This document shows positions 16,701 to 30,255 of a stretch of 64,000 nucleotides of DNA, in pieces (position 1 is the first letter of the stretch; every line of letters begins with the position of its first letter). Where the stretch lies: contig QAOA01006583.1 of assembly GCA_003255065.1 (NCBI GenBank), positions 409,881 through 473,880 on the forward strand, written 5' to 3'. The DNA is from Cercis canadensis (taxonomy: Eukaryota; Streptophyta; Magnoliopsida; Fabales; Fabaceae). The notes under the pieces are model-generated. The model made no database searches. It was not told where the DNA came from and saw only the letters and a program-made list of their open reading frames with translations. A program made the position numbers and the translations under genes.

Positions 16701-17497
16701 CCTAAATAAACATGATACATTTAGAAAAAAAAAAATTCTCTTAGTTGTCTTCGAATCTCTAGTTTTTTTTTATATTGATAAATTAAGAATTGGGTTTGAG
16801 AGCCTAAGTTCTGTACAAGTGGCTTACGGTTATCCAAATGTGAACTGCTTGAATAGAAACTTCAAGTGAATTTAGAGAGCAAGTTGCCACTTTCGCTATT
16901 TTCTCTTCATCATGCCATTACGCCCTCTTTAATTGAAAATGTCATAGGAGACAATACTTGGGGATAATCAAGGTAAGTTTCAAGGCTTTCTCTTGTTTTT
17001 CTTAGAGAAACATTACTTATTTTCGTTAATGCGATTTAGGCTAAACTTTCAAAATTGGATTTGGAACCAAGGTACATGATTTACCTCAGCATGGTAATAC
17101 TTCCTTGGTTAACAAGACAAATCATGTAATATTTTTCATTTCCTGTACTCGGCTTTTTATTCTGCTCTATAACAATAATCAAATGCAAAGTAGCAAATTC
17201 TTAGTCTTTGGAGTTTGCTATCTTCTCTTCAACCCAAAGAAATTAAAATAAGTGATAATATTTGGAGCAGGATAAAGGAACTCTATAAATTATCTGGCTA
17301 GTGTTTTAAACAGCCTACAAATGCTCCGGTTCTTGAGGACAACAATAGGTATGTAGATATTCTTCTCCAAGGAGTTCAGAAGACTAAGAAGACCCAAGAA
17401 AACCAACAAAGAAAATAACAAGGGAGTTCATAAGACTAAGAAGACACAAGAAAGACTAAAGGTGTATAGCAGATGAAAATCAAATATTCGCTCTAAA

Positions 17498-20400
17498 CTA
17501 GTCATCAAATTCATGCTGGTGATCCAAAAGATAGTTCGCTGCCAGTTCCTCGTTTTTGTTGCAAGCAAAGAATACCTCCATCACAAGTTCGTGAGCAAAT
17601 CCCATATCTTCAAGCTGCCAAAATTTCCTTGTCAGTTTTTTTATTTTTTTGGGTGTTCAGAGGGGTGTGTGAATTGCCATGTTTGTTAAAACTGAACAAA
17701 CTTCACATGGCATGGCTATAGCCAACATAGTGCTATCATTTGTTACATTTATGACAGATAGCTCCGCCATTTGCTATGAAAAAGGAACGCCTGAAGAAAT
17801 CTATCTTCATACATCCTCTGTCATTAATTGGATGTTAATCCAGTAAATAACTGAGGAAAAGCAATAAAAGAAAAGTACAGTCTAAGTAACTGAATGCAGA
17901 GAGTTGTAAATAGCTCACCCGTTGAATGGCTTCACGCTCTTCAGGGGTGACAACGACGGACTGAGGCATTGCAGCAGCTGGGTTCCTGATCATACACATA
18001 CAACATAATATCATGAGAATCTTAATTCTAGTGTTTTTTTTTTTTTTTCCAAACTTTCATGATCCATATGTAATTCTAAATAGAAGTTTGTTTATTCAAT
18101 GACAAAGGAAGTAAGTAGGGTAAATTAGGTGCTCGTTGAACAGCTAGTTAATAATAAAAAGAAAAACGTAATGATGACATAAAACATTCATCATACTCTT
18201 CTCCTTCAATGGGCTCATTTATAAGGCGTAAGAAGTCAGATTGATGCTCTTGGACGAGCTGCATTAGGTGTGGATTTTGTTTTCCCAGTTCCTGAAGCAT
18301 GGGCTGCAATTAAAAAAGAAAATAGTGTAAGGTATGCTTTGATTAGGTTGGATCCTAATTGCCAATGGTAGTAGCTGGATTTACAATAACCAGTAATACC
18401 TGTAAAATCTGGGGGTTTGCTTGCACCATAGCTCTCAAGGCTTGGAACTGAGTTGTCAATGGATAAAACCTTTAGAAACATATATGCAACCAAGCTGACA
18501 GACAAATAATGAAATTAAAGTACCTGTTGGCTGTTACGCAAGAAATCCAAGTTGGCAGCATTAACATTTGTACCAATATTGGGAACACCCTGATACGAGA
18601 ATAAATTGTCACAAAACCATACAACGTGGTTCAAATTTTACTAACACAGAATTACCTACCTGAGGAAACAGGTTTAGTGGATCAGCATTGGGCCCACCAG
18701 CAGGCACCGCTGGTTGTGGAGCCTGGACTAGAGGGTTTGCCACCTCCCCAACGGCAGGGGCTCTGGCAACTGCTGGGACTTCAGCTTGTTCAGGAATGCC
18801 CTGGCAGATAAATCTTGCATTAATTTTTACATTAAAAATAGTTGATACCTCTTGTATATGAAACTCCATATTATTAACACAAATTAAAGTTTTAATTCTT
18901 CTTAAGTTTATGAAATTAATACGAATTATTAGCAGCAAGTTTGAATGCTCGCTCATTCTCCCTCTCCTCCCTTAACCAGTAATTAGAAAAAATTTCAAGA
19001 GTCTCATCCCTGATAAGATGAGTCACTGAAGTAAACTCCAAACATACAACATACTAAAATATTTAGGCCATCCACTAATATAAAATGACATATACATCAA
19101 CTCGATATGATCAATCAAATCACTATTATAACTTGTATGGTTTAGATTGCTAAAACCAGGCATAAAACCTACAAAAAATATTTGCAGCCACCATGTAGTT
19201 TGGTTCAGATTGAACAACGACCATGGCTCCAAGGCATTCCCACAACCACAGAAAAGCCACTTGTTTGACACAAATTTTAAAACAACCACCTGGTACATGC
19301 TTCCCTAGATATGTTCTTACCCACACACTTTTCCTCAGTACACCCTAGAAACACTACTATAGTACAATTAGATCTTGAAATTGCAGATTTGCAGCTTAAC
19401 CCATGAGGAAAATTTTGTGGAATTATATACAGGATTTAAGAGATCTAGAGTGACAAAAAATTCTTAAATTATTGTGGTAAACTCCTTGTACTTCAAGAGA
19501 CCATTCAAAGAAATTATATTCACTCTAGAGACTAAAAGCATCAATTTAAAATTTTCATATCTCAATTTTCCCAATGCATCCTTCCATTTAGAAACCATAT
19601 ACCATGCCAGCGCTGTTAAAATAACATGCTACAAAATCTGAGAAAAACCTTCTATCAAAAGAACAACAGAAAGAATAAGACCCAATGTCCCTAGAACTTC
19701 TGAAACTCGACAGATATAAACTTTTCCTGGTCTAAAGTTTCTCATGCATAATATGACGTTACTCAATTTTAAAAGGAAAGAAAAAGAATTAGATCAGATT
19801 CATTTCGCTAGTAAGATCTGTCAAATGTCAATCTCAGGTGGACTCTGAAGTGCCAAAACTTGGGTAACATGAGTCTTACTTTTTTTTTTTCCTAGATAAA
19901 AAAAGAATTATATTAAGAAAGGAAGAGCACAAAAGAAATCACAAAAAATACAGCAGCAAGAACAAAAGAAAATATCAATATAAAAGGGCTCTCCAATCTT
20001 GTCTCATATCCACCAAAGGAACACCCTACAATAGACCACGAGCTTAGAATCAAAGAGAAGGCAAGACAACAATCTTGCCCCATAATAGCTCTAAATCCAA
20101 CACATTCCCTTAAAAATATGACCATTCCTTTCCAACCAAATACACCAAAGAATTGCATAAACTAGAATGCCATAAGGTTTTACGCTCCTTACTCCTTCCA
20201 AAACAATGTGAGTCTTACTTTAAAACCGAACTACTTTTCTGCACAGTAAACAATTCCAAAAACCCAAATTTGAATGCCAATCTAAAAATTACCCACTTCA
20301 CCAGATTATATCAGATCATCAAAATTACTATAGCACAACATGACGTAGTTGATCAGAAGCAACAGTCTTATCCAAACATTCCTAGAGCCAGTACTACAAT

Positions 20401-23400
20401 CACATTTTTAAAATATATATACTGGGAGTAGCAGTTGAGCCTCTAAAGAAGAAACAACCAACAGAAAACAAGCTACCATATAAACAACCGAAACATCCCT
20501 ACTTTTTTTGGTTAAGAATGAGCCACAGCTCAGGCAAAGACTTACAGAATAGAGATACTCAACAGCTCTTTCAGGATTGTTAAATGCAGCACGCAGAGCA
20601 CGGATTACAGTATCCCGATCCCAACTTCCTCCCCCCATGTCAAGAATCTGTTGGATTGTGGACTCTAAACCATGTCCTGCAACAAGATTTGATGCTGCTT
20701 GGCCATAGATACTGGACTCTGAACTGCAATAACGAAAATTTAAACCAAAATAAATCNACAGCTCTTTCAGGATTGTTAAATGCAGCACGTAGAGCACGGA
20801 TTACAGTATCCCGATCCCAACTTCCTCCCCCCATGTCAAGAATCTGTTGGATTGTGGACTCTAAACCATGTCCTGCAACAAGATTTGATGCTGCTTGGCC
20901 ATAGATACTGGACTCTGAACTGCAATAACGAAAATTTAAACCAAAATAAATCAAAGGATTTAGCAAAAACTGTATTGAAGTTCACACAGTGAGAGTAATG
21001 GGTGTTTGATAAAACCAAAATTAAGTACTAATAAAATCAATACTGAATTTCAGTGCTGAATTTATAACCATATGATGAAGTTATCAGTTGATGGATAATT
21101 ATGAAAGACGAAAACCAAAAATGATTTAATTTACAAAATTACAGATGAGGATCAAAGGCTTTAACTGCTAATTGCTGGAGAAAGATAGTTATCAACATTG
21201 TTCAATATTTTTGGTTGGTTATATGAGTTTCAATTTGCCTGTGTAGAGCTTCAGCGGCTATTTACCTTGTCAAACAAACTAATTAAAAAAGTTACTAAAA
21301 CTTTCAATAGCCCTTAATAAGGTTATAAAACACCCCCTAAAATTGAGAGACCTTGAAGTTTTAAATCATTCAGCACAAAAGTAATGAAAAGCCAAGAATA
21401 ACATATTTTACTGATAATAATTATAATAAGACATTATACACAAAGCAGGAGACCCGCAGCAGGTGCAGCTTCAGGGTTGGCTACACTGAAAATTTATTTC
21501 AATACGGCAGAAAAACTGTTATAAACCATTATAAGTCAATACTCACGAAATGGGAGGAGCTGCAGCAGGTGTTTGCTCAGGATTGGATACTCCACTGCAT
21601 AGCAAAGGAAGAGAAATAAAAGAGGCTTATATTGAAAGCCAAGAAATAATATTCCACTATGCTGAAACTTAGGGGGCATGGAAAATATATATAGACTCAC
21701 TGTACTACAGTTGAAGCAGGAGGTTGAGAAGTTGTTGAAGGTGGAATTAAAGTTGGAGGCAAAGAACTTGCAGGTTGGACTACCTAAAATTGTAAGTGGC
21801 AAGTATAGAGAAGTGAGCCTATACAGTGGCCAAAAAGTGAAGTATAAGTCTAAAATAGTCATGCAAGATTGAAAATTATGATAATACTAATAATAATTCT
21901 GAACCAAGTTGGGTTGAATTTTTATGTCATTAGATATTTTCTGTTAAGTATATTTTTCCACTTTTGAAGTTTTTATATATGTGGGACCCATTGTATTAAC
22001 ACATTCTTCTATATAGATGCTTGATATAGAGAGAACAAAGAATGTCACTATAAGATGAGGATGATTTATCTTACATGAACACAAACACACTAGGTTGATA
22101 AAATGAAACAAGAAAAATCGAAAAAAGAAAAATGTCAATCATGTTCAAATCTTGAATGTTGTAAAGGACTTCATTAAGGATGCGATCAGTATTAAAAGTC
22201 AACTTAAATGTGTGAAAGATACTATTAGTAGCAATAAACAGCAACTATTAAAGAATCTTGAATAGTGACTTTGTGCTCACCTGGTTTGTTGGAGCAGATG
22301 AGGTAGTTGAGGCTCCACTTGTGGATGCCTTAACCTGCAATGGGCAGAACAAATAAATGACTGCAAACTTTTGAGCAGTAGCAAGCTCAATGTCTTAAAG
22401 CAACCCAATGGAAAAAAGACTACAACTTTGCAATCTTTTAACATGAACATTATTTCCCTCCCCTCTTTTAAGAGGAAGTATAGCAGAACCTTTGTCTTCC
22501 ATGCATCCATCACCACCTTTGCACATGGCACAATTTCATAAAAAAAAAAGTGTTTGACAAATTTCACATGCGGAGTTCCAAACCAGAAGTCATCATTTTT
22601 GTATTCTCTTTTATTGGTCCATCTATCTTTAGAAGTAAAAGGAAAAACCTTTTCCCTGCTGAATCTTTTATTCCTCCAAGATAGAGAGGGATAGTGGATA
22701 GAAATAATTAGTTATAGATTTCAAAATAAGGCATCATTCACTTCATTAATTGCAGTTACATATGAACTAAGAAGCGGCAGATAAATTGTCATCAGCTTTC
22801 CAAACAAAATCAAATACTTAAAAGGAGATACCATGTTTGATCTTTATTCTGGTGAAAAATTACAAGAAGGAGAGGAAGAAAACTGATCCAAGTGCGCAAA
22901 TAACCTCACCTTGGATAACATGATCACCACCAAACTATTTTCAGCAACGTTATTTTCTTCCAGGGTCGTGCCATCTTTAAGCACTTTGCCCTGATGAATA
23001 AGCATTTGTTGTGCAGCTGGGTAAGCATTTTCACCTTGTGTTGTCTCTATGTTTTTCTTCACATCAGCAACCTGATATTAATAAAAATCAACTGGTTAGA
23101 TAAGATGTAACTTCAATTAAAGTCCAGAAAGAGGAGAGTGTATCAGAATCAGGAAGAGAATGAGTAAGATAAATATAAATTGATCTCTTCATAAAGAACT
23201 TTGACAAGTGACAACTACAGATGAATAAAATAGAATACATGAAAGCATCTTTCAATTCAAAATCTTTTTTAAATTTCATATGTTCCAATGCGAATAATAT
23301 ACACATCTAGAGAACTTGCCAAGGAAAGAGAAAAAATGATGATACGAATAACTCCATTAGTCAATTGGTTATAACTTAAGTTCTAGTGCCGTCAATTTCA

Positions 23401-24387
23401 AAAGACACAGGCTACAAGCATCAGTCATAAATGTTGCAGATCCATGAACTAAATTCTCATCACCCCTCAAGTCTCTTAATTATTTATTTTTTTCCTCATG
23501 TATTAAGCATGGTCTTGTTCAATATCTCTCTTTCGTTGTGCAAGAGTCAGCAAGACTTCTTAAACTCTAAGCCCATTGCTACAATATAATGTACAGGCTT
23601 GTTATGTGGAAAACCTATGGCCTTGGTGTTCCAATTCACTAATTGTTATCTTGAAAGGATTCATGATTAATATGAGCAAATAAAATACTTGAAACAATTG
23701 CCAAATACTAAACTCTAAGTACAAAAAAACCCATAATATAGTATTCGCAGTACTAATATAGAGCAACTTCTAAATAGCACATGTCACACAAATCAAAACC
23801 TTTAAGAAACATGTACAAGGAAAAATATAATAGAGCTATCTCAGAGATATCCAAAAAGTACTAAATACTCCTCCATGTCAACAGTCAATTTCTGTAAATG
23901 CCCAAAAACATATAGAATCACCACCTTACTCAAGTTCCCAACATTGTAATAATATTTTGGTGTATAAAACTTTAAATATCTCTACATCATTTCTTTATGA
24001 AGCCAAACAACAAGCAGTTCCCTTGCTCCAACCTTTCCACATGACACACTCCACTTCCATGTATTACTTAAAGCTAAGAAATGCTTTAAATGTTAACTTA
24101 CAACAACACATTTGGGTGGTAGAAGTATCATGACAAGAAACAAAATATAAACCCTCTTCAATTATGTGTTCCTTGATGAAAATGAACTATAAGAACCACT
24201 TGTCTGTAACAACTTACTTCAAATTTGCCCTAGTAGCCCAAAAGGAAAAAAAAGTATAGGAAACACATACTTATCTAGGACTTAGCCACCAATTCCAAAA
24301 AATAGGGAACTAATAATAAATCATGGCCTAGACACAACAAGCAACTCAATATTTAATAAGAAGCCAAAAGCATAAAGATACGGCAAA

Positions 24388-24428
<41 letters not shown>

Positions 24429-26693
24429 GAGGAAATATTTTTCCCTATTTTTCTCATCTTTTGAATCTCATGATACAGATCAGTTTCCTCACTTTAGGGC
24501 GAACAGGAACAAAATTACAGTTATGAGCAATCTAAAATGATATAAAGGTAACTGACCTTCTGCTATTACTTTCTTTGATTTTTAAGGTTTAAAAGGAGCC
24601 AGATTCTAAGGTTCATAATTATTAAAATTCTTCTTTATCAAAAGAACAAAGGTTCTTAGTTATTTAAGGCAGAAGGCACAATGCAACGAGGGTCCTAGAG
24701 GCTAGGTGTGAGGCGCACATTGTATCTAACACATAAAAACATTACCTCAAATTATATCAAATTATTATTAATAAATGGAATTCATATTTATATTAGTTAA
24801 TATTGTTTGATTTATGTCAAAAAGTAGAGATTAATAAACATAAAACAGTTTATACTGATAAAAAAGTTGAACATTAAAGACAAATGAACGGAAAATTCTT
24901 GAGAACCTGGAATTGTTTCCCAGAAAATCCTACGTATGACTATGATTATGGGAGAGTAATAAATACAACAGAATATATAAATGGGCATTACACATTACCT
25001 CATCCTATGGCTGGTAATCACACCTTCTCCAGGCTGAATAGCAAGACTCTAAATAAATATATATATATATATATTTCCTAATTTATATAATTGTCTAACC
25101 CTTGGATTTATTCATCTCTGGTCTGATCTCTAATTTGGATTTATTCATCTCTGGCCTAATCTCTAATTTTGACACCTTTCCTCATTTACTAATTCATTGA
25201 ATTTGAGTAATGTTCTAATTCTAATTCTATATTTTGATATCTTTGCTTTTCTTGACTATGGTCTAAACCATTGATCCCAAGTTCAATTTTAATTTATCTA
25301 GTTCAAATTGTCATCTAGTTAAAAATTTCTCCATTATTTTACTAATTTATCAATTCAATATATAGTCAATCTTATCATGCATATTCCATACTGAAACCTG
25401 GATTAGAAATGTTTTCTTCTTGCCTAATTTCCCATTATTATCCTCATGTTATCCTACGGTGCAACTGGTACATTTTGAAGGTGTGCCAAGCTCAAGCCAA
25501 GGCAGCAGCTCTTTGAAGGCACCTCACATCACCTCTGTCAAGACAAGCCAGAGGTAGGGTAGCACCTAGTTGCCCCTTGCAGGTAGATGCACACCCTAGC
25601 TAGTGGCCTCCTTTAACAACTATGCTAGAGTTTAGACTCTAGATAATTCTTTGTAGTTTGTTCCCTAGGAAGAAAATGAAGTAGTTCATTTGTAGGTCAG
25701 GTCTACCATGTTTCCACTGATTTGGTGCATTTGGTTGAAAAAAAATGTCAGAATTTTCAAGGGCAAGTATTTTACCTTGGGGTAGGATCATTCTCGTATC
25801 TTCTTTCTGGAGTTTGCCATGGAGATTTTTTAAACAGTTTCTTTATTAGAATATCTGAAAAGGTTGGATGGATCTTTTGCATCTTAGTCATGCCAATTTG
25901 TAAGGAGTATTTCTTATTCCTGCTTTTTTATTCATCCCTTCCTACTCTCAATAAAAGCCGTTTTTGCCTACTATTGAAAGAAGAAGAAGAAAAAAAAGGA
26001 GAAAATTACAAATTCAACATAACAAGTTTTTCTTGCCCTACATTACACCTACCATCATATTTCACTTTCTTAATGTGCTCAATAACTGCAATCCTTTATG
26101 CAAATAAAATAATGAATCCCAATAAAACAAACACCTCAATTATAGAGAAATTTATAACCAAAACAATTAGTCAATTACAATACATAAATTCAAAAAATTA
26201 AAAGAAAAAAAAAACAATGGGGAAAAGGTATGGTAGACTTGTTGGTGCAATAAGTCTAAGCAAACAAAAGATTAAAAACAGAAGTTATTATTCGTAAGTT
26301 TACCCTTATAAGATATCAATCATCAAGAAAGCGAAACAGCCAAATCATAAATTAATATAAATATACACAAATTTTCCAAATTCAAAAAAAATCTAATTCA
26401 TTTATATATTACACAAATGAAACAATCGAAAAACCTTGATAAAGAACAAACAAAACAAAAAAAATAACAGTTAGAAATATATAAACAAGAACAAAATAAG
26501 TTCCGCGTTCAAATTCAATCTAATAATCATACCACAGAAAATCACAATGATCCATAGTCACTGAATTATATATAAGATATGCCAAAGAAAATGCAAACAA
26601 TTGGAATCAGAAGAAGCATAGCATTACCGTGTCTTCTGGTTTCACTTCGATCTCAAAGTGAGTGCCCTTGAGAGTCTTCACGTTAATCTTCAT
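17498..26693 (-). CDS. RAD23: RAD23 ubiquitin receptor / nucleotide-excision repair factor
   Basis: RAD23 shuttles ubiquitylated proteins to the 26S proteasome and stabilises XPC/RAD4 in DNA repair. Thirteen exons on the minus strand: 26693-26628, 23071-22910, 22334-22281, 21783-21701, 21594-21547, 21485-21454, 20718-20546, 18800-18660, 18589-18524, 18447-18400, 18303-18197, 17985-17919 and 17614-17498. Phases agree and the total is 387 aa, typical of plant RAD23. Domains: N-terminal UBL ([17 protein letters not shown]... to about residue 76), a Pro/Ala/Ser/Thr linker, UBA1 (about 152-206, [19 protein letters not shown]), an XPC-binding/STI1 domain (about 245-327, [19 protein letters not shown]), and UBA2 (about 350-387, [20 protein letters not shown]). 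Exon 7 appears a second time at 20914-20758. I treat that as an assembly duplicate because it follows the N at 20757. Exon 7 needs the more distal of two AGs five bases apart to keep frame. The paralogue class (RAD23A-D) is not decided. Confidence 0.93.
19883..20208 (-). mobile_element. 5'-truncated L1 LINE fragment in RAD23 intron 7, with 13-bp target duplication
   Basis: Flanked on both sides by TGAGTCTTACTTT (19870-19882 and 20209-20221). The plus-strand T run just inside the left copy is the poly(A) tail of a minus-strand insert. The minus-strand translation is an L1 reverse-transcriptase C-terminal remnant ([17 protein letters not shown], then [10 protein letters not shown] and DMRQDW) like the terminal zinc-binding region of plant L1 ORF2. 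It contains stops, so it is dead. It lies between exons 7 and 8 of RAD23, antisense to nothing, in the same transcriptional direction as RAD23. Confidence 0.85.
20562..20953. repeat. Near-identical 196-bp direct duplicate abutting an N (assembly artefact)
   Basis: 20562-20756 and 20758-20953 are almost identical (for example 'cacgcagagc' against 'cacgtagagc'), joined by the single N at 20757. They contain the RAD23 UBA1 exon. The left copy has the true exon 3' splice boundary and the right copy has the true upstream intron. This is what two overlapping, unmerged allelic contig ends would give. Confidence 0.85.
24391..24421. repeat. (AG)n microsatellite in RAD23 intron 1
   Basis: About 15 AG units in a row. 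Confidence 0.95.
24657..25622. mobile_element. Probable hAT-like non-autonomous element in RAD23 intron 1
   Basis: The left end 'tagttatttaaggc' pairs with the right end, whose reverse complement is 'tagttgttaaagga'. The subterminal parts are GC-rich and resemble the 'aaggcgc...aggcgcctc' subterminal blocks common in plant hAT-like elements (left 'gaggctaggtgtgaggcgc', right 'aaggcacctcac'). No target duplication is visible, so it is old or the ends are slightly off. Non-coding. Confidence 0.5.
25700..25985 (+). mobile_element. Possible L1 3' remnant in RAD23 intron 1
   Basis: One plus-strand frame has '[14 protein letters not shown]', very like the W-IWLERN-RIF motif near the C-terminus of plant L1 ORF2. 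It is followed by stops and an A-rich tail at 25976-26000. No target duplication was found. The 159-codon frame at 25722-26201 overlaps this stretch and is not a separate gene. Confidence 0.35.
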
Positions 26694-27000
26694 CTTCCTC
26701 TACGATGCTCTTGGTTACGGTCTCCGGTTATCCGGCGAGTCTCTGACCACCGTTTCCGGCGGAGAAAAAATCGGAGTCTTAGCTTTTCTTCTCTCGAGAG
26801 GAAGGTACCTGGTCCTGGAGAGCAGAAAGTCAGTACTGAGTAGAAGTTTGGAAATGCTGTACTCATTTCCGTTTATATTGCTAGAGGATAGCGAGTTATC
26901 AGATCATAACCTCATCAAATTAAGTAACTTTGGTGACCAATAGTATAAAGCCACGTGGTGGAGTGAGATGGTTATGCGTTTCGTGTCTTAGTTTTATTGG

Positions 27001-27324
27001 CGGAACATAAATTCATTACTTGTGACAGGTTCGTGATAGTAGAGTTTAAGCTGAACTTGCTAGATTTTAGTCTCCTAAAGATCTTGTTAGTTATGGCCCT
27101 ATGGGAAAGAAAGAAAAAAAAAAAAAAAGATATTGTTAGTAAAANAAAAAAAGATATTCTTAGTAAAAATTTAAAAAATTATTTTGTTCTAAAAGTTTGA
27201 GATTATTTGATTCTAAAAGTCTAATTAATGTATAAATTACATATACAAGCCAACGATAAGAATAAGGTGCATAAAATTGGTCATCCCCTTAAGCTACAGA
27301 TATGTTTTAGAATCTTTTAACATG
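27001..27324. other. Intergenic, poly-A runs
   Basis: Holds two short A-rich copies around the N at 27145 ('aagatattgttagtaaaa' and 'aagatattcttagtaaaa') and no recognisable gene. Confidence 0.4.
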
Positions 27325-27479
27325 CACTACAAAAAAAATTGTCAATTTCTCACAAAACAAATCCGTAAAAAATGAATGAAAATTCCGTGAGAAACTCGTT
27401 TCTCACAGATGAAGTGGCGCAAGAAAAAATAGCGTGACAAATCCAATTTTTCATGAAAAATATCATTTATGAGAAAGTT

Positions 27480-28092
27480 TCTTTTGAACTTTCTCTCGAT
27501 TTGGTTTTGTAGTGAGAGACTTCTCAAGGATTTATTCCGTGAGAAATTGTCATGAAGTCTCACAACAAGCTCGTGAATTTTCTCATAGAAAGTGTCTATG
27601 AGAAAATTTCTCACGGACAATTTTTAAAAGAATATCTGTGACAAATAAAAAAAAATTAAATTTTTTATCTAAATTTTCTCACAGAAAATTTTGTGAGACA
27701 TTTTGTGAGAAATTCCCCCCAACTCCCATTATAAATTATGTTTTTCTACTAACCCAAAACCTACATAGTACAATAACCAGCAACANTCTTTTGAACTTTC
27801 TCTCGATTTGGTTTTGTAGTGAGAGACTTCTCAAGGATTTATTCCGTGAGAAATTGTCATAAAGTCTCACAACAAGCTCGTGAATTTTCTCATAGAAAGT
27901 GTTTATGAGAAAATTTCTCACGGACAATTTTTAAAAGAATATCTGTGACAAATAAAAAAAAATTAAATTTTTTATCTAAATTTTCTCACAGAAAATTTTG
28001 TGAGACATTTTGTGAGAAATTCCCCCCAACTCCCATTATAAATTATGTTTTTCTACTAACCCAAAACCTACATAGTACAATAACCAGCAACA
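27480..28092. repeat. About 306-bp duplicate around N 27786 (assembly artefact)
   Basis: 27480-27785 and 27787-28092 are nearly identical, differing at a few bases (for example 'gtcatgaagtc' against 'gtcataaagtc'). They lie inside the left end of the CACTA element. Confidence 0.8.
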
Positions 28093-28799
28093 GCATAATC
28101 AGAACAATAATAACAGCAGCAAATAAGTAGAATGCAATCAAATTTTATACAAATTAAAAAACATATACAAAAGAATCTATACAGGAAGGATATTGTAAAA
28201 ATAATATATACAAAAAGAATCATTTCATATCTCTAGGTTCTACCAAAGATCCAAATCTTTGAGAAATGAGAGTCAATAAAAAAATACAACGTCAACAACA
28301 GTGATATAAGCATAAGTTCTATAACACAAAAATACAATACATTAGTAAACATAGAACATAAAATGTCTAAAAGTATAACATAAAAGGAAATACAGCTATG
28401 TAATTAACAATATATAAGCACCGGTGAAATATGAGGAGGACTTGTGTAATATCAATAGTTTTCTATTACATAATCAGTTGTGAGATCTTCTTCAGTTTCT
28501 TCATCACTGTTATTATATTCATCTTCTTCATCTTTCTCAACACATTCTCCTATCTCATTATTTACATTAGTGACAATGACTAGATTCTCATGAGTAACAA
28601 CTTTTTTGTAGCAGTTGAAGTGTTATTTTTTAAATTTGCTTGTGTCTAATCATAATCAACAATTCATGCCGGTGAGCGATGGGGTAGTTCTTGGTAAGGA
28701 TTATTTGGGGCATCAATTTTGTGTCTAGCCTTTGTTTTAATGACATGTAACAAACCCCGCTTATTAGGAGTTGTGCGTAGATAAAAAGATAAATAAACT

Positions 28800-29150
28800 T
28801 ACTCTACTTGTTGAGCTAAAATGAACAGGGTCATCTCCCTTGTATGTTTTATTTGAGTTTACATCCACAAATCTATATTTTAGATAACTTTTTTTCTCTT
28901 AAGATGAATGATCTAACCATTTACAATTGAATAGTACCAATTGATGACTAGGTGAATCGGTATATGTAATTTCAATGATTTCTTTTAGTATTCCATGATA
29001 GGAGGATTCGACTTCATCATAATCAGATCCCTTCAAACATAATTCATTGTTATTTATTTTTCGACCATAGGACCAAGCTTTTATATGAAATTTATAACTG
29101 TTGATATTTACTTGGTTTCATGTTTGAACATTCCTTAAGGGACCACAAGC
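28800..29150 (-). pseudogene. CACTA transposase remnant, DUF4216-like
   Basis: One minus-strand frame reads HQLVLFNCKWLDHSS, then KYRFVDVNSNKTYKGDDPVH. This matches the layout of the DUF4216 region seen downstream of tnp2 in plant CACTA proteins. It is broken by stops. Confidence 0.6.
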
Positions 29151-30255
29151 CAAATATATTAAAAGCCCATCGACAATATCATTTTAAGAGTTTTGTACCT
29201 ACATATTATTAACAAGAGATTAATAATATACTCAAGCTTGTTGAATATAATTAAATATTAAAAATAGTTACAATTATTTACAAACTGTTTAAATCATTGA
29301 GAAAATTCAATGAAAATGTGTTTATCCATTTGATTATTTGGGAGATTCTCATACACTAAGGTTAATTCCTCTATATACATGCTGCAACATAAATATAACA
29401 TTAGTTAACACATATATAACTAATTGAAGCATTAGAAATTATGAAGATATTAAGCTGGAACTTCTTAAGCAAGGTTTAACCTTGGAGCAATTCAGAATCA
29501 CATACACAGTTGCAGCTGCTAGTCCTTGTCACTAAGATATCGTCGTTGTATGGTTCCATGGAGGAAAACAAGATAATTGAAGACAAAAATAGGTTGTTTG
29601 GCATAAATTTCCTCACCATCATCATTGTAAGGCACTCCTTCATCCCAAAACAATTTTAAATCGTCAAGTAAAGATTATAAAAAAAATGTTAATTTTGTTT
29701 TTTAGATTATGAGGACTAAGAATAATAACAGTCAAGAACATTTATTATCTTCTCATGTACATGTAGCGGAAGATTGTAAGGATTAAGTATAACAGGTCAA
29801 CATGAATATGTCTTGATGCCCATTTCAAATGACTAAAACCATCGGCACATTGACCTAACATCACATTTCTTAGTTCTAATGTGAAATCCAATTGAACCAT
29901 ATCAAAATATTTTCATGTATCTCCGTCAGATAGATGTGACAACACCACTGATTCACTTTGGTGTTCATTATGTCATATCATATCTTTGCAGATGTATTAG
30001 ACGTAAAAAGTCTTTACAATCTATGGATTATTGACAAATACCACATCTATTTAGTTGTAATTTTTCTAACATTTTCTCATTCAACTCTAGATTATGTGAA
30101 CCGCGTTTCACCATAAATTTGACACTACCTAACAGTTTCATCTTCTCCATAATACAACATACACACATGTGGACAACTATTAATCTTCTTGTACCTACAA
30201 CTAAGTTTAGAAACCAATATCTTAGTTTGATACAAATTAATTGGCATCTTATGAC

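Noticed and set aside
20584-20966. Tandem duplication of a UBA domain in RAD23
   Set aside because: The second copy touches an N and differs only by allele-like SNPs. Treated as an assembly artefact.
25722-26201. 159-codon plus-strand reading frame in RAD23 intron 1
   Set aside because: No domain beyond an L1-like scrap at its beginning in another frame; the later part is low-complexity Lys/Glu and AT-rich DNA. Most likely chance.
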